Source of the DNA: Lepidostoma basale
Lineage: Eukaryota; Arthropoda; Insecta; Trichoptera; Lepidostomatidae
Direction: 5' to 3'
Assembly: GCA_022606425.2 (NCBI GenBank)
Contig: JAHDVF020001364.1
Coordinates: 558,001-622,000, forward strand
Length of the DNA: 64,000 nucleotides
Shown here piece after piece: positions 1 through 8,605 of this stretch. How positions within the stretch are numbered: position 1 is the first letter of the stretch; each line of letters starts with the position of its first letter. The notes beneath the pieces were generated by a model. The model was given only the letters and a program-made list of their open reading frames with translations, had not been told where the DNA came from and did not search any database. A program made the translations under genes and the position numbers.

Positions 1-255
1 TTTCAGCCCATAACCCTGATAACTTGCTGCCTGAATCTTCAGAGCGGGGGCAAACTGCCCGCGGGAGTCACAGAGATCCCCTTCGAGCTGCCTCTGCGTC
101 CGGCTCCAGTCCGCGGTTCGGCCCCTACTCGTCTTCTGGAGACATATCACGGGGTTTTCGTCAGCATCACCTACATGCTCCGAGTGGTAGTACGCCGGTC
201 CTTCCTCAACAAGGACCTGCTGTCCAACTGTGAATTCATGCTGCAATATAGAAAG
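1..255 (+). CDS. Vps26C: Vps26C (DSCR3) coding exon, 5' end at or beyond window edge
   Basis: This exon encodes about 85 residues of VPS26C, the arrestin-fold subunit of Retriever (with VPS35L and VPS29), which recycles cargo from endosomes. The frame starting at base 1 or 7 reads PITLI, then TEIPFELPL, LLETYHGVFVSITYMLR and LNKDLLSNCEF. These match the DSCR3 family pattern TEIPFEFPL, YETYHGVFVNIQYTLR and KTCEF in order and spacing. The bases TTTCAG at 1-6 could be the acceptor or could be coding. The exon ends at AAG|GTAAAA (donor at 256), phase 0. Roughly the first 50-70 residues of the protein must lie upstream of the window. A JB retroelement tail starts about 4 bp past the donor. Family identity is very likely; the left boundary is uncertain. 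Confidence 0.93.
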
Positions 256-258
256 GTA

Positions 259-1215
259 AAAATCAAATCAAATAAGTTTATTAACTCAAAAGACATTCTC
301 TCTCTCTGGTTTCAATCCTGGGATTGGTTTGCAGCAATTTCCTATATTCTTCTCTTCCATTCTTCCCTGTCTTGTGCGGCTCTTTTGAAATGTGCATATG
401 ATGAGCAGTGCACGTCCACCAACAGGTCCTCCAGGTACTCTCGGCATGGGCGTCCCCTAGAGTTGTCCCCTCGGTCATACCCTCCATTATGGCATGCAGG
501 AGGCCTTCTTGTCGTATTACATGGCCGATCCATCTTGCACGCCTTTCGGACAAGGTCCTGAGCAGGTGCCTTCCTCCTTCCATTCTTTGGAGAACCTCCT
601 TATTTGTAATGTGGTCTCTCCAGGAAATTCCTAATAGTCTTCTATAGGACCACATCTCAAAAGCCTCTAGTCTCCGTTTATCTCTTTCGGATAGGCACCA
701 TGTCTCACAGCCGTACATCAAGATACTCCATACATAGGTCTTGATGAGGAGTATTATCATTAAGAGACATTACAAACAGGAAAAAGTTTAAGGCATCTAT
801 TGAGTACAGGTCAAATATTATAAAAATACAACATAGTACCAGGAACGCATTAGAGATGGTTTGACATTAGGAAGACAAGATACTTTCGTAAGTCAAGAGT
901 ATTTGTCTCCTGAACGTACCTTCACTAATATGAAAGATGTCGATCTCCGAGGAGACCGCGTTCAGCAGACTAATGGCTCTTCCCACTGGTGTCACCAGAG
1001 GCAGATTGGTTCTGGTGGCCGGTTGGTAAAACAAACTATGCTGTCGCTGTCGGAGAAATCTATCAGGGACAAAAAGACCAACACCCTCTAGCATGGCCGA
1101 GTTCTCGAAATTTCCCCTGATTAATTTAAAGAAATGGGTTATGAGATGCCCATCTCTTCGAAGCTGTAAAGAATTGGTTCCGAGCATTCCTAAAAGAAAT
1201 GCCGTGGGATATATA
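259..1215 (-). mobile_element. JB jockey-like LINE, 5'-truncated, split by an LD insertion
   Basis: This is the C-terminal end of a jockey/CR1-like ORF2 plus its 3' UTR, lying in Vps26C intron 1. The tail (TTTGAT repeats after AATAAACT) is at 259-297. Coding runs from about 1215 down to 867 and includes YPTAFLLGMLGTNSLQLRRD and RTNLPLVTPVGRAI. A separate LD element occupies 298-764, flanked by AGACATT at 291-297 and 765-771. The 5' end stops at a GATA-like microsatellite near 1215. Only the last ~115 codons remain, so it cannot move on its own. Confidence 0.9.
298..764 (-). mobile_element. LD (RTE/BovB-like LINE) 3' fragment, copy 1
   Basis: Translation on the minus strand gives LIKTYVWSILMYGCETW, RRLEAFEMWSYRRLLGISW and RRARWIGHVIRQEGLL. 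This is the post-RT C-terminal pattern of BovB/RTE-type non-LTR elements. Only the last ~150 codons are present, and a frameshift falls after EGTT near 470. The 3' tail is a (CT/GA)n run. The fragment sits inside the JB 3' UTR with a 7-bp target duplication, so it is younger than that JB copy. The RTE clade is inferred from the motif style. Confidence 0.88.
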
Positions 1216-1331
1216 GATAGATAGATGTTATCTATCTTTGTACTGCATATCGAAAGAACTATTGACATTTACTTACTTCAGACTACGCACTCCTAAACGT
1301 CACGATTAGGTTTTGTCTTTATTTTTTCCAG

Positions 1332-1511
1332 TGCAAAGATAAAGTGGAGCCCAAACCTGTGAAGTGCGTGATATCCCCGCAAACCATTCAGAACGCGCGC
1401 AGCTTGCTGGGACAGGGGGATGGCGGCAGGAGCAACGCAATACCGAAGTTCAACATTCTGGCAGAACTGGACGCTACCGTCTGTCCCTTGGACCAACCTT
1501 TCACGGGGCAG
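1332..1511 (+). CDS. Vps26C: Vps26C coding exon (60 codons) with GC splice donor
   Basis: The acceptor TTTTTTCCAG ends at 1331 and the exon reads in phase 0. The product includes KPVKCVISPQTIQN, then IPKFNILAEL and CPLDQPFTGQ. These align with the DSCR3 segment with ITPETLQN, LPKFLLRGHL and CVITQPLTGE. The exon ends CAG|GCAAGT: the donor dinucleotide is GC, not GT, and the rest of the site fits the consensus perfectly. The next exon continues at ITVKECS in register with the family, which supports this join. An insect-specific insertion (about LLGQGDGGRSNA) lengthens the loop compared with the vertebrate protein. Confidence 0.93.
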
Positions 1512-1621
1512 GCAAGTAAACCCCATCCAAGATTAAATAATCATGCTGTTCCTCTCCTGAAGTGGTTTCTGCATGGGATAAACGCCGCTAGACTGGAGGA
1601 GAGCAGTAATTATCTAAAAGA

Positions 1622-1795
1622 TTTTTTGTTCTGATGGTGTCAGCTCTTGTTTCTATTCCATATGTCATTATAGAACGTACGCATGCCTTGTAGATTTGCT
1701 CTTCTTTAGCATATATTTTTAATTTTCCAAACAGCATTCGTCAAGCAGCCAGCCACAACGGCGGCCCTGTTTGTTAGTTCACTTACTTCTCCGTA
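1622..1795 (-). mobile_element. LF LINE internal fragment (Vps26C intron 2)
   Basis: Minus-strand translation gives a decayed IYKACVRSIMTYGIETRADT segment, matching the LF copy at 63.6-64.0 kb (IYKACVRPIITYGVEARADT). Upstream codons resemble the NKAAAISGAL region of LF with a frame change. It is about 58 codons long and broken. It lies in Vps26C intron 2. Confidence 0.7.
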
Positions 1796-2039
1796 GAGGT
1801 CACTGCTGCTTGATACATCAACAACTAAGTACTTGAAATGCATAACTTGACTTCAAAGACAAACCAGCGAATCGCCGGCTTTGTGAGTCAGTGACAAATT
1901 GACCTTGGTCGGCGATTCACCGGCTTTGTGTTGCAATGGGTTAAATAGTGGATTAAACAAAGTTTTTCAATTTCCTAAGTATAATACTATGGAATTCCAC
2001 AGTGTTAATGCCTTGGCGTTCAAAACCTCTGATGTGATA

Positions 2040-2375
2040 ACAACATTTTGAATGTATACAAATACTTATAGACAAATACTGGATTTTACCCATTGCGGGT
2101 TATCAATTCAAGGATTAATTGTATCTCAATAGAGACGAAGATGCAAATTGGAAACAGAATATGGTGATCGAGTTATTTACAGGACTTATGACCTGTCATT
2201 GGTTTGGTTAAGCGCACGCTTTATGTAATACAACATTGCCCATTCCACCTTTCTTACGACCACCATGTCTGACAAATTTTTGGATGATTGTATATATGTT
2301 AATATGTAACACCAAACTTCACATGTTAGTTTCACTCTACACACTAGCGCCATCTATGAAGATTGGATTTAAGTA
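2040..2375 (+). repeat. X-family repeat, copy 1 (about 340 bp)
   Basis: This is a full-length-looking copy of a repeat found about ten times. Landmarks in order are ACATTTTGAATGTATAC, CCCATTGCGGGTTATCAA, CAATAGAGACGAAGATGC, ACAGGACTTATGACCTGTCA and GCGCCATCTATGAAGAT. It has no ORF. The ACAGG/CCTGT and AAGCG/CGCTT motifs can form small hairpins. The class (MITE, Helitron-type or other) cannot be decided from the sequence alone. An inverted partner lies at 2534-2673. Confidence 0.85.
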
Positions 2376-2533
2376 TTAAGCAGAAGATCTTTTTATTAAC
2401 GTAATGTGAAAGGCTACCGCCATAAACGTATTGCTAGATAATGCCTGGAGATGTCACTCCAATTTATATGCTATAACTTGGACCAGTTTTTGTTTTTACA
2501 ACATTTTTTACAGCAAAAATGAAGGAATGTTGA

Positions 2534-2673
2534 ATGGAATGGGGAATGTTGTATTACATAAAGTTTGCGTTTAACCCAACCAATGACAGGTCATAAGTCC
2601 TGTAAACACCTCGACCACCATATTCTGTTTCCAATTTGCATCTTCGTCTCTATTGAGATACAATTAATCTCTG
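2534..2673 (-). repeat. X-family repeat, copy 2, inverted partner of copy 1
   Basis: This is the reverse complement of the X core, from the GGAATGGGGAATGTTG block to the TACAATTAATC block. It faces copy 1 across about 160 bp, so the pair could form a long imperfect foldback. Confidence 0.8.
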
Positions 2674-2744
2674 ATGTGCTCATTTCTAGCTTTATCCAGC
2701 ATCGTAACCCCGGCGACTCATTTAGTTAGTTAGAAAGTTACAAT

Positions 2745-3215
2745 CCTGGGATTGGTTTGCAACAATTTCTTCTATTCTTCCCTGTCTTGTGCGGCTCTTT
2801 TAAAATCTGCATATGATGAGCAGCGCACGTCCACCAACAGGTCCTCCAGGTACTCTCGGCGTGGGCGTCCCCTAGAGTTTGTCCCCTCGGTCATACCCTC
2901 CATTATGGCATGCAAGAGACCTTCTTGACGTATTACATGGCCGATCCATCTTGCACGCCTTTCGGACAAGGTCCTGAGCAGGTGCCTTCCTCCTTCGATT
3001 CCTTGAAGAACTTCCTCATTCGTGATGTGGTCTCTCCAGGAAATTTCTAATAGTCTTCTATAGGACCACATCTCAAAAGCCTCTAGTCTCCGCTTATCTC
3101 TTTCGGATAGGCACCATGTCTCGCAGCCGTACATCAAGATACTCCATACATAGGTCTTGATGAGGAGTATTCTCAGTTTTAGCTCTATATTATTTGATTC
3201 TATAATATTATTTAA
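2745..3215 (-). mobile_element. LD (RTE/BovB-like LINE) 3' fragment, copy 2
   Basis: Minus-strand ORF of 148 codons (2772-3218) with LLIKTYVWSILMYGCETW, RRLEAFEMWSYRRLLEISW, RARWIGHVIRQEGLLHAI, GRPRREYLEDLL and FKRAAQDREE. It is the same family as the copy at 298-764 but without the mid-frame shift. It ends about 70 bp before the acceptor of the next Vps26C exon. Confidence 0.88.
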
Positions 3216-3284
3216 CATTCTACTATATTATTTGACTCACTTAAGCATCTTTATTACAATAAAGTGTTAAATATTTAATTTCAG

Positions 3285-3381
3285 ATTACGGTGAAAGAGT
3301 GTTCTGTTCCGATAAAATCTATTGAACTTCAGTTGGTGAGGGTGGAGACCTGCGGCTGCGCTGAAGGATACGCAAAGGATG
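3285..3381 (+). CDS. Vps26C: Vps26C coding exon
   Basis: The acceptor TTTAATTTCAG ends at 3284. The exon encodes ITVKECSVPIKSIELQLVRV followed by ETCGCAEGYAKD. The stretch IELQLVRVETCGCAEGYA is almost identical to the most conserved block of DSCR3/VPS26C and fixes the identification. The exon ends one base into a codon (GAT G|GTAATA, donor at 3382, phase 1). The next exon supplies CC to make the Ala of the conserved ATEIQNIQI. A LINE-A copy begins about 26 bp after the donor. Confidence 0.96.
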
Positions 3382-3407
3382 GTAATATCTTCTTCTTCTC
3401 CTTTGAG

Positions 3408-3895
3408 TTGTCATCGCAAACAAAAGCCTATCCAAAAAAGCTAAGATGGCAGTGCATAATGATGTTCTTATGTATGGAAGTGAAGCAACTGGCGAAAGAA
3501 GGATGAAAGTAGAATAAATGCAGTAGAAATGAGATCTCTAAGACGAATGTGTGATAAATCTGTATATGATAGAGTGTCAAATGCAAGTATAAGAAGTGAA
3601 TGTGGTGCGAATGAAAGTGTTATGAACAAAATAATGAAAGGGCCATTAAGATGGTTTGGACACATGGAAAGAATGAATGAAGAAAGAATGGTAAAAAAAG
3701 TATATGTTAAACTTGTAAATGGAACTAGAAATTGAATCGAAAGACCAGAGAAAACGTGGCATGATCAAATAAATCAAATATTGAATGTCGGCCACGCGAG
3801 GAGTCAGAGAAATCGACGCGTGTGCATGACACGATGTATGAATGTTGAGGAAGCGAGAGAAATATGTCGGGGAGACGGCGTGATGGATCACGCAG
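3408..3895 (+). mobile_element. LINE-A 3' fragment, + arm of a tail-to-tail palindrome
   Basis: It begins at the TTGTCATCGCAAACAAAAGCC block of LINE-A and runs through RSLRRMCDKSVYDRVSNASI, PLRWFGHMERMNEERMVKK and INQILNVGHARSQRNRR. Stops and a 43-bp deletion near 3870 show decay. The 3' terminal GAGACGGCGTGATGG ends near 3893. A minus-strand copy starts at once, making a palindrome centred near 3895. It lies in Vps26C intron 3. Confidence 0.85.
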
Positions 3896-4103
3896 ATGTT
3901 AGGCAGAAAGAATGGACTGCCACACTTTTCTTTCCTGACATATTTCTCTCGCTTCCTCAACATTCATACATCGTGTCATGCATGCGGGTCAATTTCTCTG
4001 ACTCTTCACATGGCCGACATTCAATATTTGATTTATTTGATCATGCCACGTTTTCCTCGGTCTTCCGATTCTATTTCTGGTTCTATTTACATCGTTAACA
4101 TAT
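3896..4103 (-). mobile_element. LINE-A 3' fragment, - arm of the palindrome
   Basis: This is the reverse complement of the last ~200 bp of LINE-A (VKKVYVNDVN to the 3' end), facing the 3408-3895 copy tail to tail. The arms (about 3700-3870 and 3930-4103) differ by scattered changes. Confidence 0.82.
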
Positions 4104-4107
4104 AATT

Positions 4108-4232
4108 TTTAATTGGCGATAGATTGGCCAGATCAGACCAAAGGCAGTGTGACAATCACACTGCCATCGCCGGGAATCGAATCCCGCCAAGGGAAGTCAG
4201 AGCTCTTACCACTCTGTCATGAGGGTCGACAG
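4108..4232 (-). mobile_element. tRNA-derived SINE (S family), variant head
   Basis: Minus strand: a tRNA-like head with an A-box-like TGACAGAGTGG and a B-box-like GATTCGATTCC. It is followed by the family's GCAGTGTGATTGTCACAC hairpin and the TTTGGTCTG block. The 3' body is missing or rearranged. The head differs from that of the copies at 56.1 and 63.5 kb. Confidence 0.7.
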
Positions 4233-4239
4233 ATATACA

Positions 4240-4328
4240 AGTATGTCAGGATAGAATAGTGTGGCGATCCATCCTCTCTGCCTACCCCTCCGGAGAAACG
4301 GTGTGATGGTTAATTAGTTAGTTAGTTT
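4240..4328 (+). mobile_element. LINE-A 3' tail fragment
   Basis: Only the terminal ~90 bp remain: TATGTCAGGATAGAATAGTG, then CTCTGCCTACCCCTCCGG and GGTTAATTAGTTAGTTAG. This matches the end (codons for VWRSILSAYPSGE) of the longer LINE-A copies. Confidence 0.8.
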
Positions 4329-4353
4329 TGAATTTGAAATTAAACAGTAATTT

Positions 4354-4842
4354 TTGTTTTATCTCAATAGAGACGAAGATGCAAATTGGAAACAGAATAT
4401 GGTTGATCGAGCGGTTTACAGGACTTATGACCTGTCATTGGTTGGGTTAAGCGCACGCTTTATGTAATACAACATTCCCCATTCCACATTTTCTTATGAC
4501 CACCATGTCTGACAAATTTTTGGAAGTTGTATATATGTTAATCTGTAACACCACCCTTTACATGGTAGTTTCAATCTACACACTAGCGCCATCTATGAAG
4601 ATTGTATTTTAAGGTTGGTCATAAGAAAACGTGGAATGGGGAATGTTGTATTACATAAAGCGTGTGCTTAACCCAACCAATGACAGGTCATAAGTCCTGT
4701 AAACACCTTGATCAACCATATTCTGTTTTCAATTTGCATCTTCGTCTCTATTGAGGTACAATTAATCCTTGAATTGATAACCCGCAATGGGTAAAATCCA
4801 ATATTCGTCTACAAGTATTTGTATACATTCAAAATGTTGTAA
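4354..4842. repeat. X-family head-to-head inverted pair (copies 3 and 4)
   Basis: Copy 3 (+, 4354-4611) and copy 4 (-, 4614-4842) abut, forming a near-perfect palindrome centred near 4612. Copy 4 keeps the complete ACAACATTTTGAATG end at 4829-4842. That end lies about 14 bp before the AG of the next Vps26C exon, so the polypyrimidine and branch region of this intron is largely X-derived or directly adjacent to X. Confidence 0.88.
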
Positions 4843-4855
4843 TTTTGTGTTTCAG

Positions 4856-4981
4856 CCACGGAGATTCAGAACATTCAAATAGGGGAAGGCGATGTTTGTA
4901 GGAATCTCCCAATACCCATATATATGCTGATGCCGCGACTCTTCACCTGTCCCACAATTTTGACTACGAACTTCAAAATAG
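4856..4981 (+). CDS. Vps26C: Vps26C coding exon
   Basis: The acceptor TTTTGTGTTTCAG ends at 4855. With the G carried over from the previous exon it encodes ATEIQNIQIGEGDVCRNLPI, then PIYMLMPRLFTCPTILTTNFKI. This matches the DSCR3 block ATEIQNIQIADGDVCR, PIYMVFPRLFTCP and TTNFKV almost residue by residue. The donor is ATAG|GTGAGT at 4982, phase 1. Confidence 0.96.
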
Positions 4982-5044
4982 GTGAGTCGCCGCTGTTGCG
5001 TTTATGAAGATGTTATATGCAGTCAAAGCACTTATCACTTCTTT

Positions 5045-5478
5045 ACAGCTTCGAAGAGATGGGCATCCCTTAACCCATTTCTTTAAATTAATCAGGGGAT
5101 ATTTCGAGAACTCGGCCGTGCTAGAGGGTGTTGGTCTTTTTGTCCCTGATAGATATCTCCGACAGCGACAGCATAGTTTGTTTTACCAACCGGCCACCAG
5201 AACCAATCTGCCTCTGGTGACACCAGTGGGAAGAGCCATTAGTCTGCTGAACGCGATCTCCTCGGAGATCGACGTCTTTTATATTAGTGAAAGTACGTTC
5301 AGGGGACAAATACTCTTGACTTTAGAAAGTATCTTGTCTTCCTAATGTCGAACCATCTCTAATGCGTTCCTGGTACTTTGTTGTATTTTTATAATATTTT
5401 ACCTGTACTTAATAGATGCCTTAAACATTTTCCTGTTTGTAATATCTTTTAAGTTAATAAACTGATTTGATTTGATGA
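5045..5478 (+). mobile_element. JB jockey-like LINE, 3' fragment
   Basis: ORF from about 5046 to 5345: LQLRRDGHPLTHFFKLIRGY, RTNLPLVTPVGRAI, then ILLTLESILSS and stop. The family 3' UTR follows (CTAATGTCGAACCATCTC, AATAGATGCCTTAAAC) and the tail is AATAAACTGATTTGATTTGA. It is in the same orientation as the host gene, in Vps26C intron 4. Confidence 0.92.
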
Positions 5479-6118
5479 TCGCTCAGCCACTGAGGTCTTT
5501 GCAGAGCCGGGTAAGGTGTATTAACGTGATATTCTGGTCTAGTGCCATGAATTTTAGGTATTTTTTGAAGTGCCATAAAAAAAAGTGCAAAAAATATTTT
5601 TAGCATGCATTTTTTTAACAGATATTTATTAATATTTCAAGAATACATAAAATAAAATAAAAAGTAAAAAAATTTAAAACTCAAAAAGTTATCGGCCGAT
5701 GAAGTGGGGGGTCTCAAAAAAATGGGGTGCGACTGTTACCACGATTCCAACCTTCATAGCAATCTGAAATTTTTTTTTTAAATGGATTATTAATCTAGAT
5801 TAATGCCGCTATCTAATGAACTAAAAGAGTTGAAAAAAAAAAATTTTTTTCACAAAACGGCAGCTAATTAAAAAAATATATACTTTTTTTACTACTTTTT
5901 TGAGTTTTCTGAATTTTTTTAAAATAGTAAAAATTCAAATTTGGGGCTGAGGCTAGTTCGTACGATAGCTAAGTGTATAGAGTAGATCCACGCCAAATTT
6001 CGTAAAGTAAATCGGTTGAGTAGAACTTTAGAAATCATGGCTACCGTTTTAAAAAATATAGTTTCGAGAAAAAGGCGTTTAAAGTTTCGCGGAGTCTAAG
6101 TCATAAAGTGATATTTTA

Positions 6119-6600
6119 TAACTAACTAACTAACTAACCATCACGCCGTCTCCCCGAAGGGGTAGGCAGAAAGAATGGACTGCCACACCTTTCTTTCCTG
6201 ACATATTTCTCTCGCTTCCTCAACATTCATACATCGTGTCATGCACGCGCGTCGATTTCTCTGACCCCTCACATGGCCGACATTCAATATTTGATTTATT
6301 CGATCGTGACATGTTTTCCTCGGTCTTCCTCCATTTCTGGTTCCATTCACGTCGTAAACATATATTTTCTTTCACTATTACTTATTCATTCATTCTTTCC
6401 ATATGTCCAAACCATCTTAAAAATCCTTTGATTATTATGTTCATAACAACATCATTCGCACCGCATTCACCTCTCATACTTTCATTCGACACTCTTATCA
6501 TACACAGAGCATCCACACACTCGTCCAAGAGATCTCATTTTTACTTCATTTCTTATTTTGCCAGTTCCATGCTTCGCTTCCATACATAAGGGTCGGTAGA
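6119..6600 (-). mobile_element. LINE-A 3' fragment (GTTA tail) inside the TTAA element
   Basis: On the plus strand it starts with (TAAC)n and ACCATCACGCCGTCTCC, then reads backwards through the SAYPFGETA, CMNVEEAREICQERKVWQS and GRPRKTCHDRINQILNVGHV codons. The 5' end is near the PTLMYG region. It belongs to the subfamily with ICQERKVWQS. Confidence 0.85.
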
Positions 6601-6654
6601 ACACCATTTGCTGCTGCTATTTAAAATAAAATATTACAATCATTTCTTTACAAT

Positions 6655-6748
6655 TATCCGCCCTTTCTGCTGCATACATGGGATTTCAATCCGCCCTTTC
6701 TGCTGCATACATGGGATTTCAATCCGCCCTTTCTGCTGCATACATGGG
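6655..6748 (+). repeat. 33-bp tandem repeat, about 3 units
   Basis: Three nearly identical units with the core CCGCCCTTTCTGCTGCATAC followed by ATGGGATTTCA. The units are in frame on both strands, so the apparent ORFs here are artefacts of the 33-bp period. Confidence 0.9.
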
Positions 6749-7045
6749 ACCTTCCTCGACTTCGAAAAAGGATTCAGAGAAGGATTTTCATAGAAGGATT
6801 TTCGATTTTTCGATCTCAGGTAGACGGATAGTCCCGAATGTCTTTTGTCCAATGGTTCCGGCCAAGCCGGTTTGGATGCCGGGTCATTAAAACAGCTATA
6901 TCTCTGAAAATAATTTAAATTGGAAAAATGCTCTTATAGACACATTCTTAAAGGATTAAGCTTTGAGAATATGAAGAAAAAAATAAAACGATTTAAAAAA
7001 AATTCTAGACCAGAATACCCACTTAATTGTATTTCTTTCTTTCAG

Positions 7046-7128
7046 AATTTGAAGTGAACGTCGCCATAATATTCCACGACGATCATCTGGTGACCGAGAA
7101 CTTTCCGATTACTCTGACTCGAAGTTGA
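7046..7128 (+). CDS. Vps26C: Vps26C last coding exon and stop
   Basis: The acceptor TTTCTTTCTTTCAG ends at 7045. With the carried-over G the exon encodes EFEVNVAIIFHDDHLVTENF, then PITLTRS and TGA at 7126-7128. The family C-terminus is EFEVNIVVLLHPDHLITENFPLKLCR, so this is the natural end of the protein. In total the window encodes about 246 residues of an expected ~300. All four joins keep the frame, so the gene appears functional despite its transposon-filled introns. Confidence 0.96.
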
Positions 7129-7600
7129 AAGTGACTCGGCCCGTTCACTGCCCCAAGGGAACGGCTCGACTATTTTAACGGAATTTATGCATACAGTACA
7201 CTCCTGATTTCCCGGGAAAGCGGGTTATCCGGGACACTTGAGTCATTTAAAAAATATTTTATAAAAACTAATATTTCACAATAGTACTTACCTTATTCTA
7301 TTTCACAATAGGTTAGGGTTAGTTTCTCTATTGCGAAAACTGATACTGTTATGAAAAGAGCGATGTCTCCGCACGAAAAACTCTCAACTCCCTTACGATT
7401 CCTTGCCACCGGAAGAAGCTTGAAGGACATGGAATATTCAACTGCCATTTCTAATCCAGCTCTCGGCAAAATAATCCCCGAAAATCGTTACCATTCGCAG
7501 ATATTGATGCCGGCCGGTAGCAACCATCCAATCCAATCCCAATTAATCACTACAATATCCTGTTTACACCAACAATAAATTGTAACAATTTGATCGTTAC
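7129..7600 (+). other. Vps26C: Vps26C 3' UTR (extent inferred)
   Basis: This unique-looking sequence follows the stop. A canonical AATAAA lies at 7574-7579 and is a reasonable polyadenylation signal about 450 bp after the stop. A later AATAAAAATC near 7668 is an alternative. No transposable element is recognised before about 7690. Confidence 0.6.
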
Positions 7601-7689
7601 GATAAATTGCTACGATTTAAGAAGGGCGTAAACCGGCCTCAACATCCGAACAGTCAGAAGGCTAGAAAATAAAAATCTTCTTCTTCTTC

Positions 7690-8365
7690 AAGTGCCCTGT
7701 CGGGTCCCCCCAACGTTGGCGATCACCTCGGCGAACCTGTCCCTGTCCTGCGCCGCTCGGAACAGCTTCTCCACACTTCGGATGCCGGTCCACTCCCTCA
7801 CGTTTCTCAGCCAGGACATTTGTCTCCTTCCGGGCCCTCGGCGTCCCTCAATTTTCCCCTCCAATATCAGTTGGAGAAGGTGGTACTTTTCCCACACAGT
7901 ATATGACGCAGATGTGAAATATTTCGAACCTTGATAGTTGATAACAGTTCCCTGTCAACTCTAGCTCGCCTCAGGACTTCGGTATTGGTAACCATGTCTG
8001 TCCAGAGAACTCTGAGCATTCGGCGATGGAGCCACATTTCAAATGCTTCCAGTCTGTTCATTGAGTTAATATTCAAAGTCCACGTTTCACATCCGTACAA
8101 TAAAACAGACCACGCATAGCATTTGATCATTCTCTGGCGGAGTTTCAAGTTTACGTTATCATTGCAGAAGAGTGATTTCATTTTATTTATCGTAGGTCTT
8201 GCTGCCTCAATTCTGCATTTTATCTCTACAACTGGGTCAAGATATTCCGTTAGTATGCTGCCGAGGTATTTAAATTTTTCCACCCTTTCAACGTTACGGC
8301 CATTCAAATGCAATACTGATCCACTGTAGTTAAGCCGTCCGAATGTCATCCATTTGGTTTCACTA
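7690..8365 (-). mobile_element. LC (RTE/BovB-like LINE) 3' fragment with one frameshift
   Basis: Minus-strand translation gives KWMTFGRLNYSGSVLHLNGR, VEKFKYLGSILTEYLDP, LLYGCETWTLNINSMNRLEA and TDMVTNTEVLRRARVDRELL. After a frame change near 7880-7900 it continues YHLLQLILEGKIEGRRGPGR and WLRNVREWTGIRSVEKLF. This is the C-terminal region of a BovB/RTE-type element, about 220 codons. A second copy is at 55.3-55.9 kb. Confidence 0.88.
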
Positions 8366-8605
8366 TAATAGTACTTATAATGCAAACAAAAACTCAAATC
8401 TGTCACAATAATCGGGAGTTAAGTTCACATTTGCGCCACGGGCAACATGCATTTGTGTCTCTATAGTTGTGTTATTACATTTCAAGTTTGCAATAAAGCA
8501 CCCGCAGCCTAGTTCATACTCATAAAACATGTCATTGTCTAAACAAGTGTCTATAATAATGGAAAAACAAAAAATGTTTTTTTTTATTATTTTATTTTCC
8601 AAAAT

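Larger units (their letters stand above)
5525..7022. mobile_element. piggyBac-like non-autonomous element flanked by TTAA
   Basis: TTAA at 5521-5524 and 7023-7026 bracket 18-bp ends that align without gaps. The left end is CGTGATATTCTGGTCTAG and the right end (reverse complement) is GTGGGTATTCTGGTCTAG. TTAA duplication plus short TIRs is the piggyBac signature. No transposase ORF is visible. It contains a LINE-A copy at 6119-6600 and a 33-bp triplication at 6655-6748. The right end lies 23 bp before the last Vps26C coding exon. Confidence 0.68.

Noticed and set aside
281..760. Plus-strand frames (175-561, 408-647) opposite the LD fragment
   Set aside because: They are shadows of the minus-strand LINE reading frame and show no family features of their own.
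3496..3960. Minus-strand frames with many Phe/Leu/Ser/His (e.g. 3646-3963) that look membrane-like
   Set aside because: These hydrophobic frames recur opposite every LINE-A copy and are antisense artefacts.
6608..6890. Small repetitive frames with repeated CCIHGISIRPF-type units
   Set aside because: They result from a 33-bp tandem repeat in a non-coding transposon.
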